In this document: positions 48,455 to 57,807 of the stretch, piece by piece | Layout of the letters: the number at the start of each line of letters is the position of its first letter | Numbering within the stretch: position 1 is the stretch's first letter | From: Paenibacillus sp. HB172176 | Lineage (GTDB): Bacteria; Bacillota; Bacilli; Paenibacillales; Paenibacillaceae | Reading direction: 5' to 3' | Length of the DNA stretch: 64,000 bases | Assembly (NCBI RefSeq): GCF_011947265.1 | Contig: NZ_JAATHD010000008.1 | Span: 1 to 64,000, forward strand | The notes under the pieces: generated by a model | Seen by the model: the letters and a program-made list of their open reading frames with translations, nothing else | Database searches by the model: none | What the model was told of the DNA's origin: nothing | Position numbers and translations under genes: made by a program

Positions 48455-49255
48455 ATGAATAGTCAAAACCACGTTATCTATATTTGCTCCGACTCCGTCG
48501 GCGAAACCGCCGAAGCCGTCGCCCGCGCCACAATGAAGCAGTTCGAAGCGGACACCGTCACCTTGAAGCGCGCGGCTCATATTCAAACCGAAGATGAAAT
48601 TCGGGAAATCGTGCAGAAGGCGGCCGAACAGCAAGCCTTGATTCTGTACACGCTCGTCCAGCCCGAGCTGATGCTTATGATGAAGCAAGAAGCCGTCAAG
48701 CATGATCTGATCGCGGTTGACATCATGGGGCCGCCTATGCAAGCCTTTATCAATACCTTTCATCAAACGCCTAACCGCAAGCCCGGCATGCTGCACACGA
48801 TGGATCAGGACTATTACAATCGTATCGAAGCGATTGAATTCACCGTAAGAACCGACGACGGCAAGAACACATCGGAAATCGGGAATGCGGACATCGTCAT
48901 TATCGGCGTCTCCCGCACCTCGAAGACGCCGCTTAGCTTGTACTTGGCACACAAGGGGTACAAGGTGGCCAACATTCCGATCGTTCCCGAATTAAAGCCG
49001 GCGGAAATGCTGGTCAGCATGTCGGCGAAACGAATCTTTGGCCTTACCATTCATCCCAATCAATTGCTGCAAATCCGAAGAGCAAGACTTCATGCGCTTG
49101 GCCTTCAGCATGACGCAAGTTATGCAACCGAAGAAAGAATCGCCATGGAGCTAGACTACGCGCATTCCATCATGGAGAAGCTGGAATGCCCGATTATTGA
49201 TGTGTCAAACCGAGGAATTGAGGAGACGGCGGGGTTGATTTTGGAGTATGTATAG
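48455..49255 (+). CDS. Pyruvate,phosphate dikinase / PEP synthase regulatory protein (PSRP)
   Basis: A 266-residue DUF299 protein, a bifunctional ADP-dependent kinase and Pi-dependent phosphorylase. It switches PPDK or PEP synthase off and on by threonine phosphorylation. Marks are VIYICSDSVGETAEAVARA at the N-terminus, the P-loop-like GVSRTSKTPLSLYLA near residue 151-165, and the AHSIMEKLECPIIDVSNRGI end. It is immediately downstream of ccpN, linking transcriptional and post-translational control of the PEP-pyruvate node. The start ATG 48455 has a moderate AGGAAGAAGG ahead. Confidence 0.92.
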   Translation: MNSQNHVIYICSDSVGETAEAVARATMKQFEADTVTLKRAAHIQTEDEIREIVQKAAEQQALILYTLVQPELMLMMKQEAVKHDLIAVDIMGPPMQAFINTFHQTPNRKPGMLHTMDQDYYNRIEAIEFTVRTDDGKNTSEIGNADIVIIGVSRTSKTPLSLYLAHKGYKVANIPIVPELKPAEMLVSMSAKRIFGLTIHPNQLLQIRRARLHALGLQHDASYATEERIAMELDYAHSIMEKLECPIIDVSNRGIEETAGLILEYV

Positions 49256-49298
49256 TGGATTGAGACTTTTGATAGAATCCACAATGAGTAGAATAAAG

Positions 49299-49331
49299 AC
49301 CGTCTCCTTTTTGCAGGTGGCGGTTTTTTTG
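49299..49331 (+). terminator. Terminator of the ccpN-ppsR operon
   Basis: ACCGTCTCC / GGTGGCGGT stem with one mismatch, followed by seven T. Confidence 0.75.
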
Positions 49332-49333
49332 TA

Positions 49334-49560
49334 TTAAGGGAAAAAAACTCCCCGCCAAAGTATAAATTCCACATTTTCTTTCTTCGGTAAATAGTTTGCT
49401 TTTAGTTCTTCATAAGGAGTTCTACGTAACAACATTTGGTGAATAATTTGAAGCATGAGGTGAGCTAATGCCATATTACTTTTTTCGGTCCTCGTCGTTT
49501 AAAAAGCCGATAATAAAATGCAGATAATCTTTCATTTTGGTCTTCGTTGCCGCCTACGCC
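49334..49560 (-). pseudogene. IS110-family transposase remnant (C-terminal end)
   Basis: On the minus strand one frame reads GNEDQNERLSAFYYRLFKRR and GPKKVI. After a one-base shift at about 49484-49488 it continues MALAHLMLQIIHQMLRRTPY and EELKANYLPKKE, with a stop at 49334. This matches the conserved end of IS110-type transposases (RRGKKKA-AHKLL-like). The rest of the element is missing and no terminal repeats were found. It borders the core operon terminator. Confidence 0.6.
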
Positions 49561-49763
49561 GTTCGACACAAGATCGATACTCTCAACCTTAACCTTCAAT
49601 ATCAGCAACTTTGTATTTTATCCGTAATACTCAGCGATCTTGAGGAGATCATACTCCCGCGAATAAAGAAAGCCTACATAAAAAATGATTGCAAATCGGA
49701 GTTAAATCATTTATTATGGATAACGCGGATCCATAATATTTATTCAAGAAGGGAGGAGGAAAC

Positions 49764-49912
49764 TTGCAGTTCTCAAAAGCACGGATTATGCCCTACACGC
49801 TTTAATTCATCTGGGACACTTGGAGCGTTGCAACAACGTCGGGATCAAAGCGATTCAATCGGTATTGGATGTGGCATTCAAACGTTGCATCCACGAGGTA
49901 TTAAAGAAGTGA
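49764..49912 (+). pseudogene. Rrf2-family regulator fragment, frameshifted and truncated
   Basis: TTG at 49764 behind GGGAGGAGG opens MQFSKA, then after one missing base (near 49779-49782) the next frame reads TDYALHALIHLGHLERCNNV and GIKAIQSVLDVAFKRC to TGA at 49910. The front matches the Rrf2 winged-helix N-terminus, and the recognition helix is lost. It is upstream of an efflux pump gene that it may once have controlled. Confidence 0.6.
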
Positions 49913-49993
49913 CGCATTTCTTGCATTCTAATTATGGATATTATAGGTCTATTTAGATTACAGTTAATAATGAAAAAAATTTTCAATATCTCA

Positions 49994-50032
49994 ATTATTG
50001 GCGGCAGACCGGTCGTGCTGAACGCCAATAAT
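49994..50032. promoter_or_regulatory. 10-19-10 inverted repeat ahead of the efflux gene
   Basis: ATTATTGGCG (49994-50003) and CGCCAATAAT (50023-50032), perfect arms with a 19-nt loop containing ACCGGT. It ends ten bases before the GAGGGGAG ribosome site. Could be an operator or an mRNA hairpin. Confidence 0.45.
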
Positions 50033-50058
50033 GGGCTGACTACAGAGGGGAGAAAAAG

Positions 50059-51492
50059 ATGAGTAATTTAAACAATATCACACGCGGTCCGATCATGTTT
50101 GCCCTTATTATTGGCCTGTTCGTCGCCGCTTTGAACGAAACTTTGATGGGGAATGCCCTTCCTGAATTGATGAAATCATTTGATGTGTCTGCGGCGACGG
50201 CCCAATGGCTTTCCACCGCCTTCATGCTCGTTGTTGGCGTACTTGTTCCGGTGACGGCTGTTTTGCAGCAATGGTTCACGACCCGAAAAATTTTTCTTTC
50301 CGCGATGGGGCTGTTCTTTGTTGGTACAGTAATTGCAGCGATGTCGCCGACATTCGGCGTGCTGCTAATCGGACGGATTATTCAGGCGGTTGGAACCGGC
50401 ATGCTGTTGCCGCTTGTCATGAACGTCATCATGACCATTTATCCGCCGGAAAAACGCGGTGGAGCAATGGGGATGTTAGGGCTCGTCGTCATGTTCGCGC
50501 CGGCGATTGGCCCGACCGTATCGGGTTTAATCGTTGATGGGCTTTCGTGGCGCTGGCTGTTTTACCTTGTAACACCGTTTGCTCTGCTCTCTGTTTTAAT
50601 CGGAGCCGCTGTGTTGAAGAATGTATCGGAAGTTACCAAACCGCGCGTGGATTTCTTATCCATCGTGTTGTCGACGATCGGCTTTGGCGGAATCGTCTAT
50701 GGGTTCAGCAGTGCCGGAGAACACGGCTGGTCGCAGCCGGAGGTCATCTGGACAATTGCGGCTGGTGGTATTACGTTGTTGCTGTTCGTCTGGAGACAGC
50801 TAATATTGAAGCAGCCAGTCATGGATTTACGTGCATTTAAATATCCGACATTTGCACTTGTCGCGGTGCTGCTGTTTGTGCTTATGATGACCTTTTTCTC
50901 ATCGGCCATCATGCTTCCCATGTTTATGCAAGGCGTGCTCTTGGTAACGGCATTCAAGTCCGGTTTGATCCTTCTTCCGGGAGGTATTATCAATGGATTC
51001 ATGGCTCCAGTCTCAGGCAAGCTGTTTGACAGGTTTGGGCCGCGCATTCTGGTCATCCCTGGATTGGTCATAGCTGTTATCTCACTTTGGCAATTCACCC
51101 GATTCGACGAAACAACGAGCACCGGCTTCATCGTGACCATTCACATCGCGCTGATGATTGGCATCGCGCTAGTCATGATGCCGGCACAGACGGCAGGACT
51201 TAACCAACTGCCAAACCACCTGCATCCCCACGGGACAGCTATCTTGAACACACTGCAACAGGTGTCCGGCGCAATCGGCACTGCCCTATATATCAGTATT
51301 ATGTCGAGCGGGCAGAAGCAGTATTTGAGCAGTTCAAACGATCCGCAGGCTCCGACAGCAATCGCTAAAGGGCTCGCATCAGGCATTAACAACGCATTCT
51401 GGTTCGGAGTCATCATCGCTCTCGTTGCGCTCGTGCTCGGTCTCTTTATCCGTAAAGGGAAATTGCCGGAGCATGAACAGTCGGCTGGATGA
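50059..51492 (+). CDS. DHA2 (EmrB/QacA-type) multidrug efflux MFS transporter
   Basis: A 477-residue drug:H+ antiporter with about 14 membrane helices. Marks are WLSTAFMLVVGVLVPVTAVL (helix 2), the A-loop, motif C in GMLGLVVMFAPAIGPTVSGL (residues about 137-156) and helix 13-14 FWFGVIIALVALVLGLFI. The ATG follows GAGGGGAG. Neighbours are an inverted repeat and a broken Rrf2 gene upstream, and a terminator shared with the eCIS operon downstream. Substrate unknown. It lies in an insertion-scarred segment and may be acquired. Confidence 0.88.
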   Translation: MSNLNNITRGPIMFALIIGLFVAALNETLMGNALPELMKSFDVSAATAQWLSTAFMLVVGVLVPVTAVLQQWFTTRKIFLSAMGLFFVGTVIAAMSPTFGVLLIGRIIQAVGTGMLLPLVMNVIMTIYPPEKRGGAMGMLGLVVMFAPAIGPTVSGLIVDGLSWRWLFYLVTPFALLSVLIGAAVLKNVSEVTKPRVDFLSIVLSTIGFGGIVYGFSSAGEHGWSQPEVIWTIAAGGITLLLFVWRQLILKQPVMDLRAFKYPTFALVAVLLFVLMMTFFSSAIMLPMFMQGVLLVTAFKSGLILLPGGIINGFMAPVSGKLFDRFGPRILVIPGLVIAVISLWQFTRFDETTSTGFIVTIHIALMIGIALVMMPAQTAGLNQLPNHLHPHGTAILNTLQQVSGAIGTALYISIMSSGQKQYLSSSNDPQAPTAIAKGLASGINNAFWFGVIIALVALVLGLFIRKGKLPEHEQSAG

Positions 51493-51537
51493 ATCAGACC
51501 AATATTGGAGTGAATTCCATCCGCTTATCCTAAAAAT

Positions 51538-51592
51538 AACGCCCTTAGAAAACCAATGTCGAAGCACTGTTGTTCTCTAAGGACGTTTCTAT
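51538..51592. terminator. Terminator between the efflux gene and the eCIS operon
   Basis: AACGnCCTTAGA / TCTAAGGnCGTT stem with a long loop. TTTCTATTC follows on the plus strand and TTATTTTTA on the minus strand, so it serves both convergent operons. Confidence 0.65.
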
Positions 51593-51614
51593 TCATTCTA
51601 TTCTATAACTCATG

Positions 51615-53279
51615 CTACTCCTCTTCCATCCCCGAAGCGGCTTCCGCCATTGCGGCGGCAATGCCCGCCTCGGCAGCTCCGTCCGACAAGCCGCCCAAGC
51701 TCTTGAACGCCCACCAGCGGACGGCGATGACGGAGGCTGTGGATTCGGAGTCGCCCTGCAGCTTCATGCCGATGCGGAAGCTGCCCTTCTCCGGATAGAC
51801 GATGGTGCCGAGAGAAACCTTCGGGATATCCTGCTCATACTCGGTTCCCTTAAACACGTCGCTCTGACCGTAGTACACCTTCTTCTTCGCGCTGGAGCCC
51901 GAAGCCGTCTCATCCGTTTCTTCAAAGCCGACAATGACGGTCACATGCCCGTCGCCCAGGCCATGCTTGATTTCGTCGGACACGTAGTTCTTCTTGCCTC
52001 TGGAGAAGAAGGAGCCGCCCGTTTTGCTGATCGATTCAAGCGCAACCTCCAGCCGGCCTGTAGCGATCTCGTCCTTGAGATGCTGGGGACGCGGAATGCC
52101 GAGCTTGAAGTCGAACTCGTTGCGCTCCGGATGATAATCGACCTGAAGCGACGGCTTGGCGTCATATTCCAGATCCTGCGCCTCGGCGTTGGTGAAAAAC
52201 TTATGCAGCGCAGCGCCTTGCGAGGATTGCGATAATCGCTGCTGCAGCGACAGGCTGTCGATATATTGCTCGAAGGGCACTTGATCGACCTTCTCGATCA
52301 TATACGTAGGCCCCATCTGCATCAAGCTGATCTTCGCGAGACAGATGCTCTGATCGGCCGATCCGTCAACCGCGGTTTCCAGACTGCGGTTATGCCAATC
52401 CTTGAGCACTCGACTGGCAATGTCCTCGTCCAGCACCTCGATTCGATGCTTCACGCTGTTGTCGATCGGAGTAACCGCATCGCCAATGACCAGCTTCGCT
52501 GCGCTGCCGGAAACGGACAGTTCCGCGAAGCTCCCTGCCTCGAGCGGAGCCTTCACCTGGTAGGTCAAGGTGTATTCCGTATCCTGCCCATCGCCAGGCT
52601 CGGCGAAGGATATTGTATGCCCCTTCATGCCGACCGGCTGGAAGCCAGAAGCTTGGAAATCGTACTCGAACGCGATGCGCGGGGTTTGCAAGGTTTTCTC
52701 CACAACCAGCTTGACCTCGACGACCTCGCCTGCTTGCACATATTTCGGCATGCGCTGCGTGATGCGTACACCGCCCCTCTCGTAAAGCGTGACGACATCC
52801 TCGAAGTACCGAACGAATTCGAACGCAGATGGCTCTGGCGCCTCTTCGTCAATGAACAGACGATAGGATTCCAGCACGCGATTGTATTCGCTGACTTCAT
52901 CCGATCGGACGGCGGAATTGCCGATGGAATGAACGGGCTCCTTGCCCTTCTCGTCATAGGCGACATTCAAATAAACGTTCTTCTTGTATTCATTGTTGGT
53001 GAAGCCTTCGATCATCGACAGCTTAAGCGTAACTGGCGCCGGAATGACGACCTCGCGCCCGCTGTTGTCAATTGCGACGCCCATCTCGACGGAGATCGTT
53101 TTGTCGTCAACCGCGACGACCTGCATGCCGGACAACACGCCGCTGCCGAACAGCAGACGATTCAGCAGTCTGCGTTTGTCATTGAAATATTTTTGCTCGG
53201 ACTCGAAATCCCGTACGGTTAGCAGCTTTCCATAGAAGTAGCGATTTCTCTCAAAAGGATACAGTCTTGACTTCTTCAC
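51615..53279 (-). CDS. eCIS-cluster protein of unknown function
   Basis: A 554-residue protein starting GTG behind AAGGAGTGG. The N-terminus (RLYPFERNRYFYGKLLTVRD, FNDKRRLLNRLLFGSGVLSG) is characteristic of proteins found at the ends of eCIS baseplate operons. It is followed by beta-sandwich-like regions (residues about 165-235, YVQAGEVVEVKLVVEKTLQT) and a C-terminal domain that mentions no known enzyme motif. The final 25 residues are Ala/Gly-rich. Last gene of the operon; likely a baseplate-associated or fibre-like component. Function not assigned. Confidence 0.7.
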   Translation of the reverse strand: MKKSRLYPFERNRYFYGKLLTVRDFESEQKYFNDKRRLLNRLLFGSGVLSGMQVVAVDDKTISVEMGVAIDNSGREVVIPAPVTLKLSMIEGFTNNEYKKNVYLNVAYDEKGKEPVHSIGNSAVRSDEVSEYNRVLESYRLFIDEEAPEPSAFEFVRYFEDVVTLYERGGVRITQRMPKYVQAGEVVEVKLVVEKTLQTPRIAFEYDFQASGFQPVGMKGHTISFAEPGDGQDTEYTLTYQVKAPLEAGSFAELSVSGSAAKLVIGDAVTPIDNSVKHRIEVLDEDIASRVLKDWHNRSLETAVDGSADQSICLAKISLMQMGPTYMIEKVDQVPFEQYIDSLSLQQRLSQSSQGAALHKFFTNAEAQDLEYDAKPSLQVDYHPERNEFDFKLGIPRPQHLKDEIATGRLEVALESISKTGGSFFSRGKKNYVSDEIKHGLGDGHVTVIVGFEETDETASGSSAKKKVYYGQSDVFKGTEYEQDIPKVSLGTIVYPEKGSFRIGMKLQGDSESTASVIAVRWWAFKSLGGLSDGAAEAGIAAAMAEAASGMEEE

Positions 53280-53306
53280 TATTCTCCACTCCTTCGCGTT
53301 AATCTC

Positions 53307-55412
53307 TTAATCCAGCTCTGAATCCAGCTCCAGGCGGGTATGAACATCCATCCGCTTCTCCATTCCGACATCGACGATCAAGGTATCGTTAGGCATGCTT
53401 CGCTCCGGATTCAGCTTGAACAGCGAAGGCTCGGACAAGGCGGTGTTGATGCCTAGATAGGTATGCATGTCGAGATACATCCAAGGCTGGAGCATGACGA
53501 GCTTCGCCTCCGTGTAAGCCGGCTTCTGTTCCTCCAGCAACTGCTCAATAACAGCGCGCTCCTTCTCAGTCGGCGCTTGCTCTGGCCGTAACAGCACTGT
53601 GAAGGTATAAGGATCATCGCCGTACAGCCCCTCGGACAGACTCCTCAGCTCCGCATGATCCCGCATACCCTTCGTTTGATAATATTCTACGATGAACGGC
53701 CTTTGGCCGGAGTAAATTTCTATTGTCTTCAGGAGGCCTTCTCTCGTTCCGCGATAACGGTACAGCTCAGGAGAAGCTTGGATAAAAGCCTGGACCTGCT
53801 CATCCTTCCAATTATCGTCCGTCTCCAGTCCGACCCATGTAGCCAGCCAGCGCAGATGCTCGCCGGCAGCGCGCCGCGGATCGATATATTGGGAGAAATC
53901 GTCGATTTGTTCCTCCAAATCGGAGAATAGCGTGCCGAACAGCGAGAGATACCGTTCGAGGAAATCCCGGCTTTCGTCATCCTCCTGATAGACGGCGGGC
54001 AGATACGAGAGATAGGTTTCCCTTGGATAGTAGATCCGCAGCTTCTCGAGAAGGGGCGTATACCTCTCCGTGCCCAGCCATTCGAGCTTGAGCCACAGAT
54101 AGCGTCCCTTCGCCTTCTTGATCATCATATCCTTGGGATTAATCTCGGTCTGGGACCAGAACGTCGCAAGCCCGGCCATTCTCTGTCTATAGGAAAGGGC
54201 TTCATCGCTGATGAAATCATCGATCTTGCGATAGACGCCGTCGATCCACGCATGCTCGTCATTGTGGCTGAAGCAGGAAATTTTGAGCTGCGAGCCGTCC
54301 GGTATAAAGCCCTCTAACGCAATTTTGTGCCAGACGGTATCGATCTCGGCACTGTCGAAGGAGCGGGACAGCCAGATACCCTCTGGAACTCCCGTCTCCG
54401 GCATTGGCAACGTCTGAGGCTGCAAATCCATGAAAGTAAAGGTCTCAAGCTCGCCGCTCCAGATATACATCTGATCCGCCCCGTCCATCAGGAGTTGATC
54501 GCATTTGCCGCGATAGCTTGTAATCGCTGCGGCATGCTCGCCCTCGGCATCCAGCCTCATGATGTAACGATCATCCTCGCCCTCGAGACTCGCTTGCCGG
54601 GCGTCTCCGACATAGATCATTCCACTGCTGTCCGCGCAAATCCCGCCGTAGTGTTGCTCAGGCAATTCCTTTCGATAGGCGAGAGCTCCGTTTGCTCCGA
54701 ATGCGAGCAGCCTGGCGAATAACGTATCGAACACATACAGGAGACCTTGAGGCGATGCTGTTGCAAAATAATTCTTCTTCACATGCTTCAGCTTTGTTCG
54801 GACCCGTTGTCTCAGACGTTCATCGCTCCAGGCTTCGATGAGCGAGCCTCCATGCGTGAATTTCAGAAGGGCAAGCTTCCCTCCCTCCGGAATCGCCGGT
54901 TCTTCTCCGCTCTCATCCAGCTCGGAAGGCGTCAGCACGTAGACAAACGATTTGTCGGATGCGATGGCCAGAGGACGAAGAAGATGTCCGTCCGCATAAT
55001 GGCCCTGACGCGACCATACGGTCTGCCCATTCCCGATATGATAAGCGGCGAGCGCCCGGTCATCCGACCCATCCGCCGTAAACAGCAGATCGCCGGATAC
55101 GGCTATACGGCTTTCCGCGCTGAATAATCCGTGACCTTGCGGAAATACGCGTTTGTGATCGTTATTGCGACGGTCGAACTGCCATAGATCCGCCCGATCG
55201 TCGAGCAGATAGAGCTCCTCATGATCGCCGACCGCGAATTCCCGCAATTGGCCAATGCCTTCCAAATGACTAATCTTCAGAGTTCCTGCGATTCCGTATT
55301 TCTCGCTTCGTCTAATCCCGAAGCCCGCCGGTTGATGAGTCAAATTATAGGCGGTTCCGTTCTGCCAATCCCGCTCTTTGTTAATAGAGAAAAACCGAGC
55401 CTGCGTATCCAG
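53307..55412 (-). CDS. eCIS baseplate gpI-like protein with beta-propeller front; CTG start proposed
   Basis: A 701-residue protein if started at CTG 55412, eight bases after AAGGAGG; the frame without conventional starts there reads LDTQARFFSINKERDWQNGT. The nearest TTG (55343) has no ribosome site. Residues about 40-310 form NHL/propeller-like repeats. About 330-460 is a beta-sandwich. About 465-600 is the phage tail protein I domain (YLPAVYQEDDESRDFLERYL, WLATWVGLETDDNWKDEQVQ, YRYRGTREGLLKTIEIY). gpI-type proteins link wedge and fibres. Located between an Afp12-like gene and the unknown end gene. Confidence 0.8.
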   Translation of the reverse strand: MDTQARFFSINKERDWQNGTAYNLTHQPAGFGIRRSEKYGIAGTLKISHLEGIGQLREFAVGDHEELYLLDDRADLWQFDRRNNDHKRVFPQGHGLFSAESRIAVSGDLLFTADGSDDRALAAYHIGNGQTVWSRQGHYADGHLLRPLAIASDKSFVYVLTPSELDESGEEPAIPEGGKLALLKFTHGGSLIEAWSDERLRQRVRTKLKHVKKNYFATASPQGLLYVFDTLFARLLAFGANGALAYRKELPEQHYGGICADSSGMIYVGDARQASLEGEDDRYIMRLDAEGEHAAAITSYRGKCDQLLMDGADQMYIWSGELETFTFMDLQPQTLPMPETGVPEGIWLSRSFDSAEIDTVWHKIALEGFIPDGSQLKISCFSHNDEHAWIDGVYRKIDDFISDEALSYRQRMAGLATFWSQTEINPKDMMIKKAKGRYLWLKLEWLGTERYTPLLEKLRIYYPRETYLSYLPAVYQEDDESRDFLERYLSLFGTLFSDLEEQIDDFSQYIDPRRAAGEHLRWLATWVGLETDDNWKDEQVQAFIQASPELYRYRGTREGLLKTIEIYSGQRPFIVEYYQTKGMRDHAELRSLSEGLYGDDPYTFTVLLRPEQAPTEKERAVIEQLLEEQKPAYTEAKLVMLQPWMYLDMHTYLGINTALSEPSLFKLNPERSMPNDTLIVDVGMEKRMDVHTRLELDSELD

Positions 55413-55447
55413 ATCCTTCCCCTCCTTCCTCTAACCTTTATACTTGC

Positions 55448-57748
55448 TTACAGATGGGCGCGGCTTATAAGTTCGATCTCATGTTTGCCTGAGTAGACGA
55501 GACCTTGCGGCGGCAAGATCAGATCGCCGCCCGCGCTCTTCTTGACCTGCTTGCCGTCACCGTCCAGCCACAGCTCCTGAATGAACACAACACCGCTAAT
55601 CTGACTGAGCGAATGATAGATATCTCCCTTGTACACCGTTCTGCCGAAGCTCCAGCCCTTCTCTCCGTCTTCTCCGTCCAGGGGACGAAGAAGGCGGTTC
55701 AGTTGCTCCGTCATGCGATACGCCTCATCCATGAATTGCGGCTCCACCACAACGACCGCGTGTACCGTTACTTGGATATACAGCGGAGGAATGACATGAA
55801 GCTCCGTTGTGATCAATCGCCGCTGATCCATATATTGCTTTACCGTTCTCAGAAATCCAGGGCTGGGCAGAGGCGTTTCGCTTAAACCGTGCGGCACGAT
55901 AACAAGCGAAATTTGACCATGCGCTTTCTCTCTCGGATAATCCGCGAGACCTGGCCGGAACAGCGGAATCGCCTTCACTCTCGCCACCGCGGCGCCAGGC
56001 GTCGTGCATGCGATTCGTTCATAATCCTCGTTCGTAACGGCGCGATAGGGCTGCTTTAATTCCGCCTGCGCTCTTTGCAGCGTCTCGGACAGCGTCTCCG
56101 CGTCCGCCCCGCCCGATGCATAGAACGGATTATGCGCCTTGAGTCCAAGAGCTCTCTGTTCCTCGCTCACCCAATGCTCCAGCAGGCCGGGCTTGATATT
56201 GCCGCGCTCTCCGCCTCCGCCAACGCAGTGGACAATGCAGATATTAGCTTCACTGCTGGCTGGCGGAATTGCGCCTTGCTCGCCATTGCCGAAGGTAAGC
56301 AGACGCGTGGCCGGATCGTACATATAGTGAAGATCCTCGCCCGTCGAATGGTCAAAGCTGTCTACCGCCTGCCAATCCTCCCAGAGCATGACGCCGTTAG
56401 GCGTCGGATAGCCGATCTGAATACCGAGCGCATCGCTCCTCTTGCACGGAATGTCGTACAGCTCATACGATTGACCCGGCAGTCCCTTGCTTCTACCAAT
56501 TATTCGGAATCGCTGAAACGAATACTCGCTCGCAATGACCCTCACTCTTGTCGGCAGCGAAGGCAGTTCGCTGACCGAGTCTCCCGCCTCGTTACCCGGC
56601 GAATCCCCAGCAAGGTTCAGCTTGATCGCGACACTGCCGTCTCCCTCATCCTTCCGAAGCGTAAATGTTCGCTCCATCGCAGCGTCTCCGGCTTGCTCAT
56701 GCTCCGCGGCACTCCGCTGCCAGTAGCGCCAGCGACCGTCCTCCTCTTGAACCTGAAGCTGTATGTCGCCGTACAATGCCAGGTACGAGCGGAAAATCAA
56801 TTCGTCTTGCGCTCGCTCCCCCTGGGGCAGAATCTGCTCTAACCGTTCGCATAACGTATCCCTCTGTCCGACAGGCACGGCGTTTAGAAGCATTCGGCTA
56901 ACACGCGGAGGCAGCTCGTAGCCAGCCTCCTCCAGCGTGCAGCAAATCCAGTAGCGCGTTCTATCGCTGGCAGGATGGACCGTCACGGGATTCATACGCG
57001 ACTTCAGAGAGAAGGACAACATCCCGCTTCTCGTAAAATGAATCGTTCCGTCGGCAATAACGTCGACGGGCATCCACCTGTCCTTGCCTAGCTGCTCATC
57101 CCAACAATAAGCCTTCCATGACAGCTTGGAGGAAGGAGAAGGAATGAACTCATGCTGCGGCCAGAGGGACAGATTGCTCCGATTCACATACTCGTCCAGG
57201 TCCTGCAGCTTGAAGGCGATCGAGATTTCTTCGCCCGGCTCCAGGGCCCGGTCGAAGGCCATGTAGAGCTTCGCTCCCGCCTTGGCGTCGATGCCGAAGG
57301 GATAGAATGCGATCGGAGTCTGCTCGATCGTCGCCGTTACGTCATTCGCTTCCAGCTCCGTTCGAACGACGATTCGCTCCAGCTCCAGTGGAGTAAGCGA
57401 TAGTGAAGCATCTGTCTCGAACATTTGGTCCTCTGCCATCAGCTTTGAACCGCAAGGAATCGTGATCGGCTCCTTCACGCCCGAGAAATAAGCCAGCGTA
57501 TGCGCCGAAGCCGTCTTATGAGGCGTTACGCCCAGCATTTCCAGAAACTTCAATCTATGTTTATCCGGCACTCGGCTCGCATAATAACGCTGCAGCTCCG
57601 TAAGCCAAGCGAACAGTTCAATGAAGGTTATGCCGGGATCATGCGCGTTCTCGTCCGTCCACTGCGGCACTTGCTTGGGAATCAATCTTCGCGCGTGCTG
57701 CACGATCTCCGCATAGCTTCGATCGTCTAATGGCAGCTTGGGCAGCAT
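55448..57748 (-). CDS. eCIS baseplate wedge protein (Afp12-like, gpJ-related)
   Basis: A 766-residue protein. The N-terminus (LDDRSYAEIVQHARRLIPKQ, WTDENAHDPGITFIELFAWL) and the C-terminal baseplate-J-like half (AVTNEDYERIACTTPGAAVA, RTVYKGDIYHSLSQISGVVF) match the large putative baseplate assembly proteins of eCIS and related phage-like operons. It would form part of the wedge ring around the spike. GAGGAGG ahead of the ATG. It follows the Afp11-like gene by 59 bp. Confidence 0.85.
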   Translation of the reverse strand: MLPKLPLDDRSYAEIVQHARRLIPKQVPQWTDENAHDPGITFIELFAWLTELQRYYASRVPDKHRLKFLEMLGVTPHKTASAHTLAYFSGVKEPITIPCGSKLMAEDQMFETDASLSLTPLELERIVVRTELEANDVTATIEQTPIAFYPFGIDAKAGAKLYMAFDRALEPGEEISIAFKLQDLDEYVNRSNLSLWPQHEFIPSPSSKLSWKAYCWDEQLGKDRWMPVDVIADGTIHFTRSGMLSFSLKSRMNPVTVHPASDRTRYWICCTLEEAGYELPPRVSRMLLNAVPVGQRDTLCERLEQILPQGERAQDELIFRSYLALYGDIQLQVQEEDGRWRYWQRSAAEHEQAGDAAMERTFTLRKDEGDGSVAIKLNLAGDSPGNEAGDSVSELPSLPTRVRVIASEYSFQRFRIIGRSKGLPGQSYELYDIPCKRSDALGIQIGYPTPNGVMLWEDWQAVDSFDHSTGEDLHYMYDPATRLLTFGNGEQGAIPPASSEANICIVHCVGGGGERGNIKPGLLEHWVSEEQRALGLKAHNPFYASGGADAETLSETLQRAQAELKQPYRAVTNEDYERIACTTPGAAVARVKAIPLFRPGLADYPREKAHGQISLVIVPHGLSETPLPSPGFLRTVKQYMDQRRLITTELHVIPPLYIQVTVHAVVVVEPQFMDEAYRMTEQLNRLLRPLDGEDGEKGWSFGRTVYKGDIYHSLSQISGVVFIQELWLDGDGKQVKKSAGGDLILPPQGLVYSGKHEIELISRAHL

Positions 57749-57807
57749 CGTTATTCCTCCTCTCTTCGGCTGATAGGCTTGTTCAAACCAATTGAAATTC
57801 CTCGCCC

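Noticed and set aside
49537-49956. 139-codon plus-strand frame
   Set aside because: It overlaps the IS110 relic antisense and the Rrf2 fragment out of frame, has no ribosome site and no recognisable protein.
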